Assembly (NCBI GenBank): GCA_944389865.1
Contig: CALXNX010000021.1
Span: 1-39,759 of the forward strand
From: an uncultured Succinivibrionaceae bacterium
GTDB lineage: Bacteria > Pseudomonadota > Gammaproteobacteria > Enterobacterales > Succinivibrionaceae
Direction: 5' to 3'
DNA: 39,759 nucleotides
Below the pieces are notes generated by a model. It did no database searches, had not been told where the DNA came from, and saw nothing but the letters and a program-made list of their open reading frames with translations. Both the position numbers and the translations under genes were made by a program. This document shows positions 31,639 through 39,759 of the stretch, piece after piece; the first letter of the stretch is position 1; each line of letters begins with the position of its first letter.

Positions 31639-33129
31639 ATGGGCTTAGATACATTAAAGCAGCTGTTTAAACATTCCCCCAGCGCTGACGCCGCTGTTCC
31701 TGCAGATCCGTCCTCTGCAGCGCCGATGCCGGATCCGCAGACCGCCGCGCCGCGTTCAGACTTTACTGCAGCTGAGAAAAAAGCGCTGTTCAAAGACGTC
31801 AGCCTGAACGATTTCACTCCCTCCCCGTTCCCGGCCGGAGCAGAGCAGCCTTTTGCGGTGCCGGAAAATCTGCGCGCCCCGCAGCCCATGCCCAGTCCTG
31901 AGCCCAGCGCTGCTGATAATTTCAGGGCCCCGCCGGAGCCGGCGCTGTCCCCGGATCTGGTCAATCCAGCAGCCCAGCCGCCGCGGCAGGACACGCCAGC
32001 CGCGCCGCAGAGCGCCGCCGGCAATGTGATGCAGCAGGCCTTAGATGCAGAACGCGCTCATTTAGAGGCTGCAGCCGCAGCTGAGGCCCAGGCAGCGCCG
32101 CAGGCAGAGCAGGAACAGCCCATGCACGATGATGAGCTGCTGGCAGCTCAGACCAAGGCCATGCTTGATGATATTCAGCAGGATCAGGACAATTTGGTTG
32201 CCGCCGCGCAGTATCAGCCCTTTGAGGTCAATTATCAGACCAAAAGCCCCAATTATGATGAATTAGCCCAGGAGCGCCAGCAGAATGTCGATGATCATGT
32301 GCTCTCAAGCTTCAACGATCGCGAGGTGCTGCCGTTAAAGCTCACCGTTATCCTGTATCTGCGCCAATTGGCCGCCGCCATCTTCTCGCACACCTCCTTA
32401 AGCTTAGTGCTGCCGCGGCTGTCGATGCAGTTCGGGCCCTGCTATCCCAGCTCCATGGCGCTGCCCTACTTAGTCAGCGGCGCCGTGGCCGGCGTGATCT
32501 CCATGCTCATCTGCTACGGCACGGATACGAGGCAGCTCACCGGCGGATTCTGCCTCTTCTTCTACATACTGATCACCGGGCTTGCCGCCTTCCGCGGCAT
32601 TGCAGAATTAGTCGGCCTTATCACTAAGCGCCGCCCGGATGAAATTCTCAATACCGCAGCGCTGCTGCTGCCCTCGCTTTTGCTCATCTTCATCATCAAT
32701 GTGATCTTCGTGTACAGCGAGCCTTTTGAAGGCGGCATCCTCTTTGCCTTTGCCTCGATGCTCTCCGCCTGCTTTGCCTCCACCCTTGCCTTTGACTTAA
32801 AGCAGGATCCGGTAGACAGCTTCGGTACTATGAGCGTAAAAGGAGTGCTGTTCTGCACCGTGCTGATCCTGTTTTTCAGCCTGCTTACCTTAAAGCTTTA
32901 TGCCGCCTGCTCAGTGGCGGGATTAGGCCTGCTGCTGCGTCTTATCATCGGCCACATCTATTTAAAGCACAATGTCACGGCCTCGCGGCAGATGATCTGC
33001 GCAGCGCAGTTCATCATCATGCTGATGCTGCTCTTTGATCTGCTGCTGCTGAGCCGCAGCGACAATATTCTGTGCAATCAGATCTATGAGCTGCTCTCAG
33101 CCCATCACCTCATTACTTCTGCGCTTTAA
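31639..33129 (+). CDS. Polytopic membrane protein with a long disordered N-terminus; degenerate CobS-like domain
   Basis: About 215 proline/alanine/glutamine-rich residues with no fold precede a membrane domain with six or more helices (from LTVILYLRQLAAAIF to MLMLLFDLLLL). The order of its segments follows adenosylcobinamide-GDP ribazoletransferase (CobS): LVSGAVAGVISMLICYG for the PLxGxxxG helix, then ITGLAAFRGIAELVG where CobS has TGGxHxDGLADTxDG, RRPDEILN for the RDRMLEIM region, and long hydrophobic helices of matching spacing. The aspartates needed for metal and substrate binding are missing. I therefore suggest a CobS-derived protein with another role; an unrelated membrane protein remains possible. 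The start is uncertain: ATGs at 31555, 31600 and 31639, the last giving 496 residues. Confidence 0.5.
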   Translation: MGLDTLKQLFKHSPSADAAVPADPSSAAPMPDPQTAAPRSDFTAAEKKALFKDVSLNDFTPSPFPAGAEQPFAVPENLRAPQPMPSPEPSAADNFRAPPEPALSPDLVNPAAQPPRQDTPAAPQSAAGNVMQQALDAERAHLEAAAAAEAQAAPQAEQEQPMHDDELLAAQTKAMLDDIQQDQDNLVAAAQYQPFEVNYQTKSPNYDELAQERQQNVDDHVLSSFNDREVLPLKLTVILYLRQLAAAIFSHTSLSLVLPRLSMQFGPCYPSSMALPYLVSGAVAGVISMLICYGTDTRQLTGGFCLFFYILITGLAAFRGIAELVGLITKRRPDEILNTAALLLPSLLLIFIINVIFVYSEPFEGGILFAFASMLSACFASTLAFDLKQDPVDSFGTMSVKGVLFCTVLILFFSLLTLKLYAACSVAGLGLLLRLIIGHIYLKHNVTASRQMICAAQFIIMLMLLFDLLLLSRSDNILCNQIYELLSAHHLITSAL

Positions 33130-33802
33130 AATCGAGGCGCTTCAGACACAGATCATTGAGGATGCAGTGCGCGCAGTCAGGCCGGGCGGCTTTGCAGACA
33201 TAGCGCCCGTGCAGCAGGAGATAATGATGCGCATCCTTTAAATACTGCGCCGGAATAAAGGGCACGATATGCGCCTCGACCTCGGCCGCCGTACGCCCGC
33301 AGCACAGCCCGGTGCGGTTGGCTACCCGGAAAATATGGGTGTCCACCGCCACGGTCGGCTCGCCGAAGGCTGCATTCAATACCACCTTGGCAGTCTTGGA
33401 GCCCACGCCCGGCAGCTTAATTAATGCCGCATAATCCTGCGGCACCTCCCCGCCGTACTGCTCCTCAAGGATGGCCGAGAGCTGCGCCAAATACTGCGCT
33501 TTGGCCCGCCATAAGCCGATAGTCTTAATAAAGGGGGCAATGCCGTCAGCGCCCAGCGCCGCCATCTCTTTGGCCGTTGGCGCGGCTTTAAATAAAGCCG
33601 GCGTGGCCAGATTGACCGAGACATCGGTGGCCTGCGCTGACAGAACTACCGCGCATAAAAGCTCAAAGGGATTACGAAAATTAAGCTCGCTTTTAGGGTT
33701 GGGATGCGCCTGCGCCAGCCGCGCAAACATAGTCTCAATCGCCTTTTCAGAAAGCAGAGAGCCTTTTGGCTGCGCTGCCGCGTTTTTTGCAGATGCTGCC
33801 AT
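33113..33802 (-). CDS. nth: Endonuclease III
   Basis: A DNA glycosylase/AP lyase that removes oxidised pyrimidines. The helix-hairpin-helix LPGVGSKTAKVVLNAAFGE contains the catalytic lysine, VAVDTHIFRVANR the catalytic aspartate, and the [4Fe-4S] cluster is bound by C-x6-C-x2-C-x5-C (CKAARPDCAHCILNDLC). ATG 33802 has AGGAGG upstream. The last 17 bases overlap the end of the membrane protein gene on the other strand. In E. coli nth is the last gene of the rsx/rnf operon; here it is divergent from rnfA, 147 bases away. Confidence 0.96.
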   Translation of the reverse strand: MAASAKNAAAQPKGSLLSEKAIETMFARLAQAHPNPKSELNFRNPFELLCAVVLSAQATDVSVNLATPALFKAAPTAKEMAALGADGIAPFIKTIGLWRAKAQYLAQLSAILEEQYGGEVPQDYAALIKLPGVGSKTAKVVLNAAFGEPTVAVDTHIFRVANRTGLCCGRTAAEVEAHIVPFIPAQYLKDAHHYLLLHGRYVCKAARPDCAHCILNDLCLKRLDFKAQK

Positions 33803-33949
33803 GATTCCTCCTTTTTGCCAGACCCGATCACTTAAGGTAAAATACCGCGCCGCGGCAGTTGATTATTTATCGCAGCAAGCACCAGCTGCTTTGCGTTATG
33901 ATGCCGGGCAGGCGGGCAGGCATGGGGCCTGCGCGCACGAGGTCAAGTC

Positions 33950-34537
33950 ATGTTGGAAGCTTTAATCTTATTTTTCAGCGCAGCGATCGTCAATAATTTT
34001 GTCCTGGTCCGCTTCTTAGGGATCTGCCCCTTCTTAGGGGTATCCAATCATTTATCCGCCGCCTTAGGCATGGGCGGAGCGACCACCTCAGTTTTAATCC
34101 TCACCTCCGTATGCTGCGCTCTGGTCAATGATTACGTCCTGGCGCCTTTCGGGCTGTCCTCCTTAAGCCTTATTGCCGACATCGTCATCATCGCGGCGGT
34201 AGTACAGCTGACTGAAATCATCATTAAGGCTTTATCTGAAGATCTCTATCATGCCTTGGGCATCTATCTGCCGCTTATCACCACCAACTGCATTGTGCTG
34301 GGTCTGGTGCTGCTCAACGCCTCGCTGGAGCATACGCTGCTGCAGTGCGCCGTTTTTGCCGCCGGCGCCGGCACCGGCTTTACTTTAGTTTTAACTTTAT
34401 TTGCCGCCATGCGCGAGCGCATCGCCATTGCTGACGTGCCCGCCCCCTTTAAAGGCTCTGCCGTGGCCCTGATTGCCGCCGGGCTGATGAGCATGGCCTT
34501 TATGGGCTTTGCCGGCTTTGCAGGAAGCGCTGTCTGA
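33950..34537 (+). CDS. rnfA: Electron transport complex subunit RnfA/RsxA
   Basis: Integral membrane subunit of the ferredoxin:NAD+ oxidoreductase that couples electron flow to Na+ or H+ transport. Six hydrophobic helices in 195 residues, with FLGICPFLGVS and TTNCIVLGLVLL placing the two cysteines that share a [2Fe-2S] cluster with RnfE. ATG 33950 has GAGG upstream. The stop codon overlaps the rnfB start (ATGA), so the operon is tightly coupled. The 147-base gap to nth should hold promoters for both directions. Confidence 0.97.
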   Translation: MLEALILFFSAAIVNNFVLVRFLGICPFLGVSNHLSAALGMGGATTSVLILTSVCCALVNDYVLAPFGLSSLSLIADIVIIAAVVQLTEIIIKALSEDLYHALGIYLPLITTNCIVLGLVLLNASLEHTLLQCAVFAAGAGTGFTLVLTLFAAMRERIAIADVPAPFKGSAVALIAAGLMSMAFMGFAGFAGSAV

Positions 34538-35103
34538 TGATCTCGCCTGTAGAACTGCAGTTTATTGCCGCTGCTGCCGGCATTTTGTTTGCTTTAGGAC
34601 TGCTGCTGTCCTTTTTAGCCCGCCGCTCCCTGACGGAAAAAAGTCTCGATCAAAAGCTGGAGCAGGCGCTGCCGGGCGTACAGTGCGCCCAATGCGGCTA
34701 CCCCGGCTGCAGCGCCTATGCCAAGGCTCTGGCCGCAGGCGAGGTCACCTGCGATAAGTGCGTGCCAGGCGGCCCCGATACCGTTAAAGAGCTGGCCGAC
34801 ATCTTAGGCATCGATCCGCCGGCAGATGAGAGTGAGGAAATGCTCTTTGCCCCGCGCAGGGTGGCCTTTATTCATCAAAGCTTATGTACCGGCTGCCATC
34901 GCTGCGCCCGGCACTGCCCGGTAGACGCGATTGTGGGCGATATAAAGCAGCCCCATCAGGTCATTGCGCGCGAGTGCATTGCCTGCGGCGACTGCCTCAA
35001 GCAGTGCCCGGAGGAGTGCATTGAGCTTATTACGGAAGATCTGAGCCTGAAGAACTTCAACTGGAACATCCAGTCCATCCGCATCACAGGAGGAGCGAAA
35101 TAA
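34537..35103 (+). CDS. rnfB: Electron transport complex subunit RnfB/RsxB
   Basis: Ferredoxin-accepting subunit. One N-terminal helix (residues 8-27) anchors it, followed by a 4Fe-4S motif CAQCGYPGCSAYAKAL ending in CDKC (residues about 50-75), then two ferredoxin-type clusters CTGCHRCARHCP (about 118-129) and CIACGDCLKQCP (about 148-159). All cysteines are present. The 188-residue length is normal. Its start and stop overlap the neighbouring rnf genes by one or four bases. Confidence 0.97.
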   Translation: MISPVELQFIAAAAGILFALGLLLSFLARRSLTEKSLDQKLEQALPGVQCAQCGYPGCSAYAKALAAGEVTCDKCVPGGPDTVKELADILGIDPPADESEEMLFAPRRVAFIHQSLCTGCHRCARHCPVDAIVGDIKQPHQVIARECIACGDCLKQCPEECIELITEDLSLKNFNWNIQSIRITGGAK

Positions 35104-37103
35104 TGGCCTCCACCCAGCTTGCCAAAATTCTGCAGGGCAAAATCTGGCGCTTTTTCGGCGGCATCAGACCGCATGAGCTTAAAACTACGACCGCAGATCC
35201 GATTGAAGAACTGCCGCTGCCCTCGCTTATCACCCTGCCCCTGGAGCGCCATTTGGGCGAGGGCGGCCAGCTTCTAGTCTCCACCGGCGAGTATGTGAAG
35301 GCAGGTCAGGTGCTGACCGTTCCCGGCGGCAGGCGCTTAGTGCCGCTGCACGCCTCTACCTCAGGCACTATTATCGCCATCGGTCCGCAGATCCTGCCGC
35401 ATCCTTCCGGTTTTACCGGACGCTGCATCACTATTAAACCCGACGGCCTTGATGCTGCGGTCGATCCGGCCCCGATTGAGGACTGGGCGCAGAAGAGCGC
35501 TCAGGAGCTGCTGGAGCGCATCCGCTTTTTCGGCATTGAAGGCCTGGGCGGCGCGCAGTTCCAGACGGCAGCTAAATTAAGCTCGGCCATTGAAGACGGA
35601 CGGCAGTGCCGCATCTTTATCGTCAACGGCGCCGAATGCGAGCCCGTGGCCACCTGCGATGATCGCTTAATGCAGGAAAAGGCTGCGGACATCATTCAGG
35701 GCGTGGAGATCATCCGGCACATTCTCAAGCCTGAGGCGGTGATCATCGCCATTGAGGACAATAAGCCCGCGGCACTGCAGGCCATGCAGGCGGCTGCCGC
35801 AGGCCATGACATCATTGTGCGCAGCATCCCGACCCTCTATCCTTCCGGGGCGGCGCGCAACTTAATTAAGATTGTCACCGGCATTGAAATCCCCTACAGC
35901 GCGCATACCTCAGACTGCGGCATTGTGGTGGACAACGTCGAAACCGTATTTGCAGTCAAGCAGGCCATTATCGACGGTCTGCCCCTCATTAAGCGCGTAG
36001 TGACGGTAGCCGGCGGCAGCCTCAAAAAGCAGGGCAATGCCTTAGTGCGCCTGGGCACCTCGGTGCGCTTTGTGCTCAATCACTATCATTTAAACCCCGA
36101 GAGAAAGCAGCGCATTATCTTAGGCGGTCCCTTAATGGGCTTTACCCTGCCCTCCATTGACGTGCCCATCACCAAGAGCGCCACCTGCGTCTTTGCGCCC
36201 AGCAGCGCGGAGGCGCCGGTCACCCCGGAGCCTGACAACTGCATCCGCTGCGGCCGCTGCGCCCGCGTCTGCCCCAGCCGCCTGGTGCCCTATCAGATGT
36301 ACGCCTACTCTAAAGCCGGCGATCATGCGCATGCCAAAAAATGCGGCATCAGCGACTGCACCGAATGCGGCTGCTGCGCCTTCGTCTGCCCCAGCCGCAT
36401 CCGCCTGACCGCGCAGTTTCGCAAGGAAAAGGCCATACAGTATTTACTAAAGGAAAATGCCGCGCGCAATGACCGCGCCCGCGCCAGAATGCAGGCCCAT
36501 AAAGAGCGCGAGGCAGAAGCTGCCCGCCTGCGCGAGGAGAAAAAGAAGGCCGCGCTGGCCCGCATTCAGGCCCAGAAAGCCGCGGCTGCCCAAGGCGGCG
36601 CCGGTGCTGCAGCTCAAAGCTCGGATGAGCTGGCGGCCAAACGCGCTGCCGCCGTCGCTGCCGCTAAAGCCCGCGCTGAGGCCAAGCGGCAGGCAGCCGC
36701 GGCAGCTCAGGCAGGCTCAGCGCCGATGCAGCCTGCGGCTGCGCCTGCAGGCGGTGCTCCGACTGCAGCGCCCGCAGACGCTCCGACAAGTGCGGCCGCC
36801 CGCGCAGCGGCGGTGCTGGCCTCCGACCGAGCCAATAGAAGCGCTGCAGCGCAGCTGCAGACTGAGGCCGAACTGCCCTTTAATCTGCGCCGCGCCGCAG
36901 TGCCCAAGCAGGCTGCCATTGTGGCGGCCGCGTGGCCGGAGCAGCCTGAGCCGGTGAAGAATTTAGCCAAGGTCGAAAATCCGCCCACGCATGCCATTGT
37001 GCAGGAGAAGCATGTATACCGCAGCATTTACGCTCCGGTCCCGGAGGAGCAGCCTGAGCGCCCGCTGCCGGCCAATTTAGCCAAATCGAGGAAGAAAAAC
37101 TGA
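35103..37103 (+). CDS. rnfC: Electron transport complex subunit RnfC/RsxC
   Basis: NADH/FMN-binding subunit with similarity to NuoF. It shows FFGIEGLGGAQFQTAAKL, FIVNGAECEPVATCDDRLM and two [4Fe-4S] motifs, CIRCGRCARVCPSRL (near residue 379) and CTECGCCAFVCPSRI (near 418). After about residue 445 a charged helix rich in alanine, arginine and lysine runs for 180 residues, a feature of gammaproteobacterial RsxC proteins; the E. coli tail is longer and built of repeats. Total length 666 residues. Start overlaps the rnfB stop. Confidence 0.97.
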   Translation: MASTQLAKILQGKIWRFFGGIRPHELKTTTADPIEELPLPSLITLPLERHLGEGGQLLVSTGEYVKAGQVLTVPGGRRLVPLHASTSGTIIAIGPQILPHPSGFTGRCITIKPDGLDAAVDPAPIEDWAQKSAQELLERIRFFGIEGLGGAQFQTAAKLSSAIEDGRQCRIFIVNGAECEPVATCDDRLMQEKAADIIQGVEIIRHILKPEAVIIAIEDNKPAALQAMQAAAAGHDIIVRSIPTLYPSGAARNLIKIVTGIEIPYSAHTSDCGIVVDNVETVFAVKQAIIDGLPLIKRVVTVAGGSLKKQGNALVRLGTSVRFVLNHYHLNPERKQRIILGGPLMGFTLPSIDVPITKSATCVFAPSSAEAPVTPEPDNCIRCGRCARVCPSRLVPYQMYAYSKAGDHAHAKKCGISDCTECGCCAFVCPSRIRLTAQFRKEKAIQYLLKENAARNDRARARMQAHKEREAEAARLREEKKKAALARIQAQKAAAAQGGAGAAAQSSDELAAKRAAAVAAAKARAEAKRQAAAAAQAGSAPMQPAAAPAGGAPTAAPADAPTSAAARAAAVLASDRANRSAAAQLQTEAELPFNLRRAAVPKQAAIVAAAWPEQPEPVKNLAKVENPPTHAIVQEKHVYRSIYAPVPEEQPERPLPANLAKSRKKN

Positions 37104-38203
37104 TGCAGATCACCGTACAAAGCGCCAAGCAGAATTTAGGCCTGGAAGCGGCCCCGCATCTGCATGCGGCCCTCACCACCAATAAGATCATGGGCTTAGT
37201 GCTCGTAGCCCTGCTGCCGGCATACGCCGTAATGGTGTACTTTTTCGGCTGCGGCGTCATCTGGCAGCTGCTGCTGTGCGCCGCAACCGGCGTGCTCTGC
37301 GAGCTCCTCGCGGCTCTGCTGCGCCGGCGCTCTTTAAAGCGCGCAGCGCGCGATCTCTCGGTCTGGGTTACCGCCGCACTGCTGGCTCTGACCCTGCCGC
37401 CCTTAATGCCGTGGCACCTGACCGTCTGCGCCATGGCCTTTGCCGTCCTGCTGGTCAAGCACGCCTTTGGGGGACTTGGCATGAACATCTTCAACCCGGC
37501 GATGGCAGGCTTTATCTTTTTAATTGTCTCAGCTCCAGGGGCCTTCTTTACCACCTATATTGCCCCGGCGCCGGCGGCAATTGCCGTTGCAACGCCCGTC
37601 CGCACCGCGGAGGTGATCTTTAAAGGCGCTGATGCGGCCGTGATCACCTCAGCCGTCAAGGCGCTGCAGGACAAGCCGGATGCCCTGTCCGGAGCTACCT
37701 TCCTTGAGAGCATTAAGACCGCCCGTAAGGCGCAGACCGTAAGTCAGATGACTGCCCCTGATTTTGGCAGCAGCAATTACAGCGCCTACGCCTATTTAGC
37801 CGGCGCTTATCTGATAGGAGGGCTGTTCCTTATAGCCTTTAAGGTGATCTTATTCCAGATGCCGCTGGCCTTCCTGCTCACCACGGCTGCAGGCGGCGCG
37901 CTGTGGCATTATTTGGCACCCGACGCTTCCATTTCGATGACCGAGCATCTGCTGTTCGGCGGCACCATGCTGGGGGCATTTTTCATCATCACCGATCCGG
38001 TGACCAATGCCGGCACCTCCAAGGGCCGCGTAGTCTTTGCCGTGCTGTGCGCGCTTTTGATGCTGCTCATTCGCGTAGAGGGCTCCTACTCCGACTCCGT
38101 GGCCTTTGCGGTGCTGCTGTCCAATGCCGCGGCGCCCTTAATTGATGTGCTGACGCGCAGACGGCCCTTCGGCATCGGATATAAAGAAGGAGGTCTGCGC
38201 TGA
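37103..38203 (+). CDS. rnfD: Electron transport complex subunit RnfD/RsxD
   Basis: NqrB-like integral membrane subunit with about nine helices. The covalent FMN site is DALSGATFLESIK (SGAT, threonine near residue 200), and MNIFNPAMAGFIFL and ITDPVTNAGTSKGRVVF are conserved family segments. Length 366 is typical. The start overlaps the rnfC stop, and the stop overlaps the rnfG start. Confidence 0.97.
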   Translation: MQITVQSAKQNLGLEAAPHLHAALTTNKIMGLVLVALLPAYAVMVYFFGCGVIWQLLLCAATGVLCELLAALLRRRSLKRAARDLSVWVTAALLALTLPPLMPWHLTVCAMAFAVLLVKHAFGGLGMNIFNPAMAGFIFLIVSAPGAFFTTYIAPAPAAIAVATPVRTAEVIFKGADAAVITSAVKALQDKPDALSGATFLESIKTARKAQTVSQMTAPDFGSSNYSAYAYLAGAYLIGGLFLIAFKVILFQMPLAFLLTTAAGGALWHYLAPDASISMTEHLLFGGTMLGAFFIITDPVTNAGTSKGRVVFAVLCALLMLLIRVEGSYSDSVAFAVLLSNAAAPLIDVLTRRRPFGIGYKEGGLR

Positions 38204-38829
38204 TGTCCGCTTTAACTGAGCATTTAAATCTGCGCGCCTTTTTGGCAGGCTTATTTTTAGCCCTCATCGGCGCCTTGTGCTTTGCGCTTATCATCTATGC
38301 CCAGAACGATACGCGCGCGCTGATTGCCAAAAACCGCGCCGCTCATGAACAGGCGCAGATTGCCGCGCTGCTGCCTCCAGAAGTCTTCGGCGCAAACTTA
38401 AGCTTTGACTGCCGCCTCGTCTCCGATCCGCGCATCGGCAGCAATATGAAGCTGTACGCTGCCTCCGATGCCTCCGGCATCAAGGGCTATATGCTGCAGT
38501 ACTCCACCGCCCGCGGTTATTCCAATCCGCTGATTTTAGCGGCCAGCTTTACCGCCGACAAAGAGCTCTATCGGGCTGACATTCAGTTCAGCCGCGAAAC
38601 TCCAGGCATCGGCGATAAAGTCGATCGCCGGCACGGCGCTTTCCTCGATCAGCTGAGCGGCCGCAGCTTGGAAAACGCACGCTGGGATGTACGCAAATTC
38701 GGCGGGGACTTTGACTACATCACCGGGGCGACCGTAACCTCGCGCGCAGTGATCCTGGCAAGCCGCGATGCGCTCGCGGTATTAAATGAGACGGACTTCA
38801 GCGCCCTGCCCAAGTGCCGCACCCGCTGA
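38203..38829 (+). CDS. rnfG: Electron transport complex subunit RnfG/RsxG
   Basis: Periplasm-facing subunit with one N-terminal helix (about residues 10-32) and a covalently bound FMN on threonine of DYITGATVTSRAV near the C-terminus. PGIGDKVDRRHGAFLDQLSG is the FMN-domain segment. 208 residues, normal length. ATGs of the operon follow each other without gaps up to this gene; rnfE begins 28 bases later. Confidence 0.97.
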   Translation: MSALTEHLNLRAFLAGLFLALIGALCFALIIYAQNDTRALIAKNRAAHEQAQIAALLPPEVFGANLSFDCRLVSDPRIGSNMKLYAASDASGIKGYMLQYSTARGYSNPLILAASFTADKELYRADIQFSRETPGIGDKVDRRHGAFLDQLSGRSLENARWDVRKFGGDFDYITGATVTSRAVILASRDALAVLNETDFSALPKCRTR

Positions 38830-38857
38830 CAGCCATTGGTATAAAGAGATTTAAATC

Positions 38858-39616
38858 ATGACCAAAGCAATTACCGTACAGGGAAGCATCGACGAGACCC
38901 CAGCCGTGCAGGACAGCGCCCCCAAAGCCAAAAAGCGCCGCGTCTCGCTGCTGGCCATTTTGGTTAAGGGCCTGTGGAAGGAAAATCCGGGGCTGTGTCA
39001 GCTCCTGGGCATGTGCCCGCTCCTGGCCGTCACCACCTCAGCTGCCAGCGCGCTGGGCCTTGGGATCGCCACCATCCTGGTGCTGATCCTCTCTTCCGTG
39101 ATCGTTTCGCTGCTGCGCGCTTTTATCTTAAAGGAAGTGCGCATCCCGATTTACGTGATGCTGATCGCCGCCATCGTGACGGTGGTGTGCTTTGAAATTG
39201 AGGCCTATTACCCCAAGCTCTATCAACAGCTGGGCATTTATCTGGCCCTCATCGTCACCAACTGCATCATCATGGGCCGCGCGGAGGCCTTTGCCGGGCG
39301 CAATGGCCCCATTGCAGCGGCGGCAGATGCCTTGGCCTGCGGTCTGGGCTTTACCTTAGTGCTCTTTATCCTGGGCTCGCTGCGCGAGATCTTAGGCAGC
39401 GGCACTTTCTTTGTGGGAGCGGCCGATCTGCTGGGCCCGTGGGCGCAGCAGCTGGAAATGACCGTACTGCCGGCTGAGCACACCTATTTGATCGCCATTC
39501 TGCCCCCCGGCGGATTCTTCATCTTAGCGCTCTTAATTGCGCTCAAGAACGCCCTGGACAGCCGCGCTAAAATCAGAGCCGAGCGCCGGCTGCGCATCAG
39601 AGCGCTGCATATTTAG
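38858..39616 (+). CDS. rnfE: Electron transport complex subunit RnfE/RsxE
   Basis: Integral membrane partner of RnfA with six helices. Cysteine positions are in [15 protein letters not shown] and [14 protein letters not shown]. The first 28 residues before [19 protein letters not shown] form a hydrophilic extension (KAKKRRVS) that E. coli RsxE mostly lacks, which gives 252 residues against about 231. ATG 38858 has AAAGAG upstream. The stop codon at 39614-39616 is only three bases from the apparent insertion-sequence boundary. Confidence 0.96.
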   Translation: MTKAITVQGSIDETPAVQDSAPKAKKRRVSLLAILVKGLWKENPGLCQLLGMCPLLAVTTSAASALGLGIATILVLILSSVIVSLLRAFILKEVRIPIYVMLIAAIVTVVCFEIEAYYPKLYQQLGIYLALIVTNCIIMGRAEAFAGRNGPIAAAADALACGLGFTLVLFILGSLREILGSGTFFVGAADLLGPWAQQLEMTVLPAEHTYLIAILPPGGFFILALLIALKNALDSRAKIRAERRLRIRALHI

Positions 39617-39619
39617 CCG

Positions 39620-39686
39620 TCAACTACCCCCGCCTAAAGAGGCGGGGGCTTGAAGCTGAAAGGCTTTAAGCCCAGGTTGACCAGCC
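39620..39686 (-). mobile_element. Right end of an IS200/IS605-type (TnpB) element
   Basis: A perfect 9-bp hairpin (CCCCCGCCT 39627-39635, AGGCGGGGG 39640-39648) is followed, on the minus strand, by TAGTTGAC. A G/C-rich hairpin and a terminal TAGTTGAC close many IS200/IS605 elements just after tnpB. Further small stems stand at 39662-39672 and 39689-39704. This would also be the scaffold end of the guide RNA (omega RNA) if tnpB is intact beyond the window. The hairpin could in addition terminate the rnf operon. The element is judged from hairpin and end sequence only. Confidence 0.5.
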
Positions 39687-39759
39687 TTAGTCCTTAAAGG
39701 GACTGCGCTTATCAGGAAACAGGCACCGCGGGATGTTGATCCAAGTTCCGCGCTCTGCG
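39687..39759 (-). CDS. C-terminus of a probable transposon protein (TnpB-like), cut by the window edge
   Basis: On the minus strand an open frame of 23 codons (ERGTWINIPRCLFPDKRSPF and a short tail) runs from the window edge to a TAA at 39687-39689. It stands exactly where tnpB would end next to the hairpin terminus at 39627-39648. The short peptide itself carries no motif that proves TnpB, so the identity is inferred from context. Confidence 0.35.
   Translation of the reverse strand, partial: AERGTWINIPRCLFPDKRSPFKD

Noticed and set aside
36457-36957. 166-codon frame inside rnfC
   Set aside because: Product of the alanine-rich repetitive DNA of the RnfC tail read in another frame; arginine/proline-rich and without a start signal.
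1-39759. CRISPR array or cas genes
   Set aside because: No regularly spaced direct repeats and no Cas-like reading frame were seen on either strand.

Overview
The window looks like a chromosome segment of a strictly or facultatively anaerobic gammaproteobacterium, with Succinivibrionaceae-like bacteria as my best guess. The reasons are the accD-folC-dedD order, a complete RnfABCDGE operon with gammaproteobacterial start-stop overlaps, a classical porin, a YccT-like DUF2057 protein, and GC-rich genes that still use many TTA leucine codons. No 16S gene or unique marker is present, so the family assignment is an inference.

Positions 1 to about 13,600 are accessory DNA. The left edge carries the first 13 codons of an IS1182-type transposase. 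Then come four same-strand genes: an XRE regulator with a LexA-like C-terminus, a small unknown, a XamI-family restriction endonuclease and its N6-adenine methyltransferase. Next is an ICE- or plasmid-like DNA-processing cluster (ribbon-helix-helix protein, HU, UvrD-like helicase, topoisomerase III with three zinc ribbons, ArdC-like protein), all on the minus strand. Facing away from it is a phage-like antirepressor unit: promoter, a structured leader that looks like a C4 antisense RNA, a 61-codon leader ORF and a BRO-N antirepressor. An AlpA-type HTH protein and a Fic/VbhA-like pair close the island. No integrase or conjugation gene is visible, so the island is either incomplete or continues to the left.

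From 13,631 on the content is core chromosome. Minus strand: pgsA, truA, a GtrA/GtrB pair, folE, a Nif3-family gene, a SPOR-domain dedD-like gene, folC, accD and a nicotinamidase-like hydrolase. Plus strand: three envelope proteins (unknown secreted protein, porin, DUF2057). Minus strand: uvrC and metN-metI-metQ (methionine import). Plus strand: a MetE-C-like methyltransferase, so methionine uptake and synthesis sit side by side, and then a polytopic membrane protein that I read as a degenerate CobS homologue. Last come nth and the divergent rnfABCDGE operon for ferredoxin:NAD+ oxidoreduction coupled to ion transport. Three bases after the rnfE stop codon the sequence changes into what looks like the end of an IS200/IS605 (TnpB-type) element read from the opposite strand.

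The most interesting observation is the C4-like RNA at 9,989-10,209. One antisense module can pair with two target modules, and the second target overlaps the ribosome binding site of the leader ORF that precedes the antirepressor. Other items worth a second look are an ArdC homologue that has lost its HExxH metalloprotease motif, an S24-type regulator whose catalytic serine position is aspartate, the degenerate CobS-like membrane protein, and the Fic pair with altered motifs.
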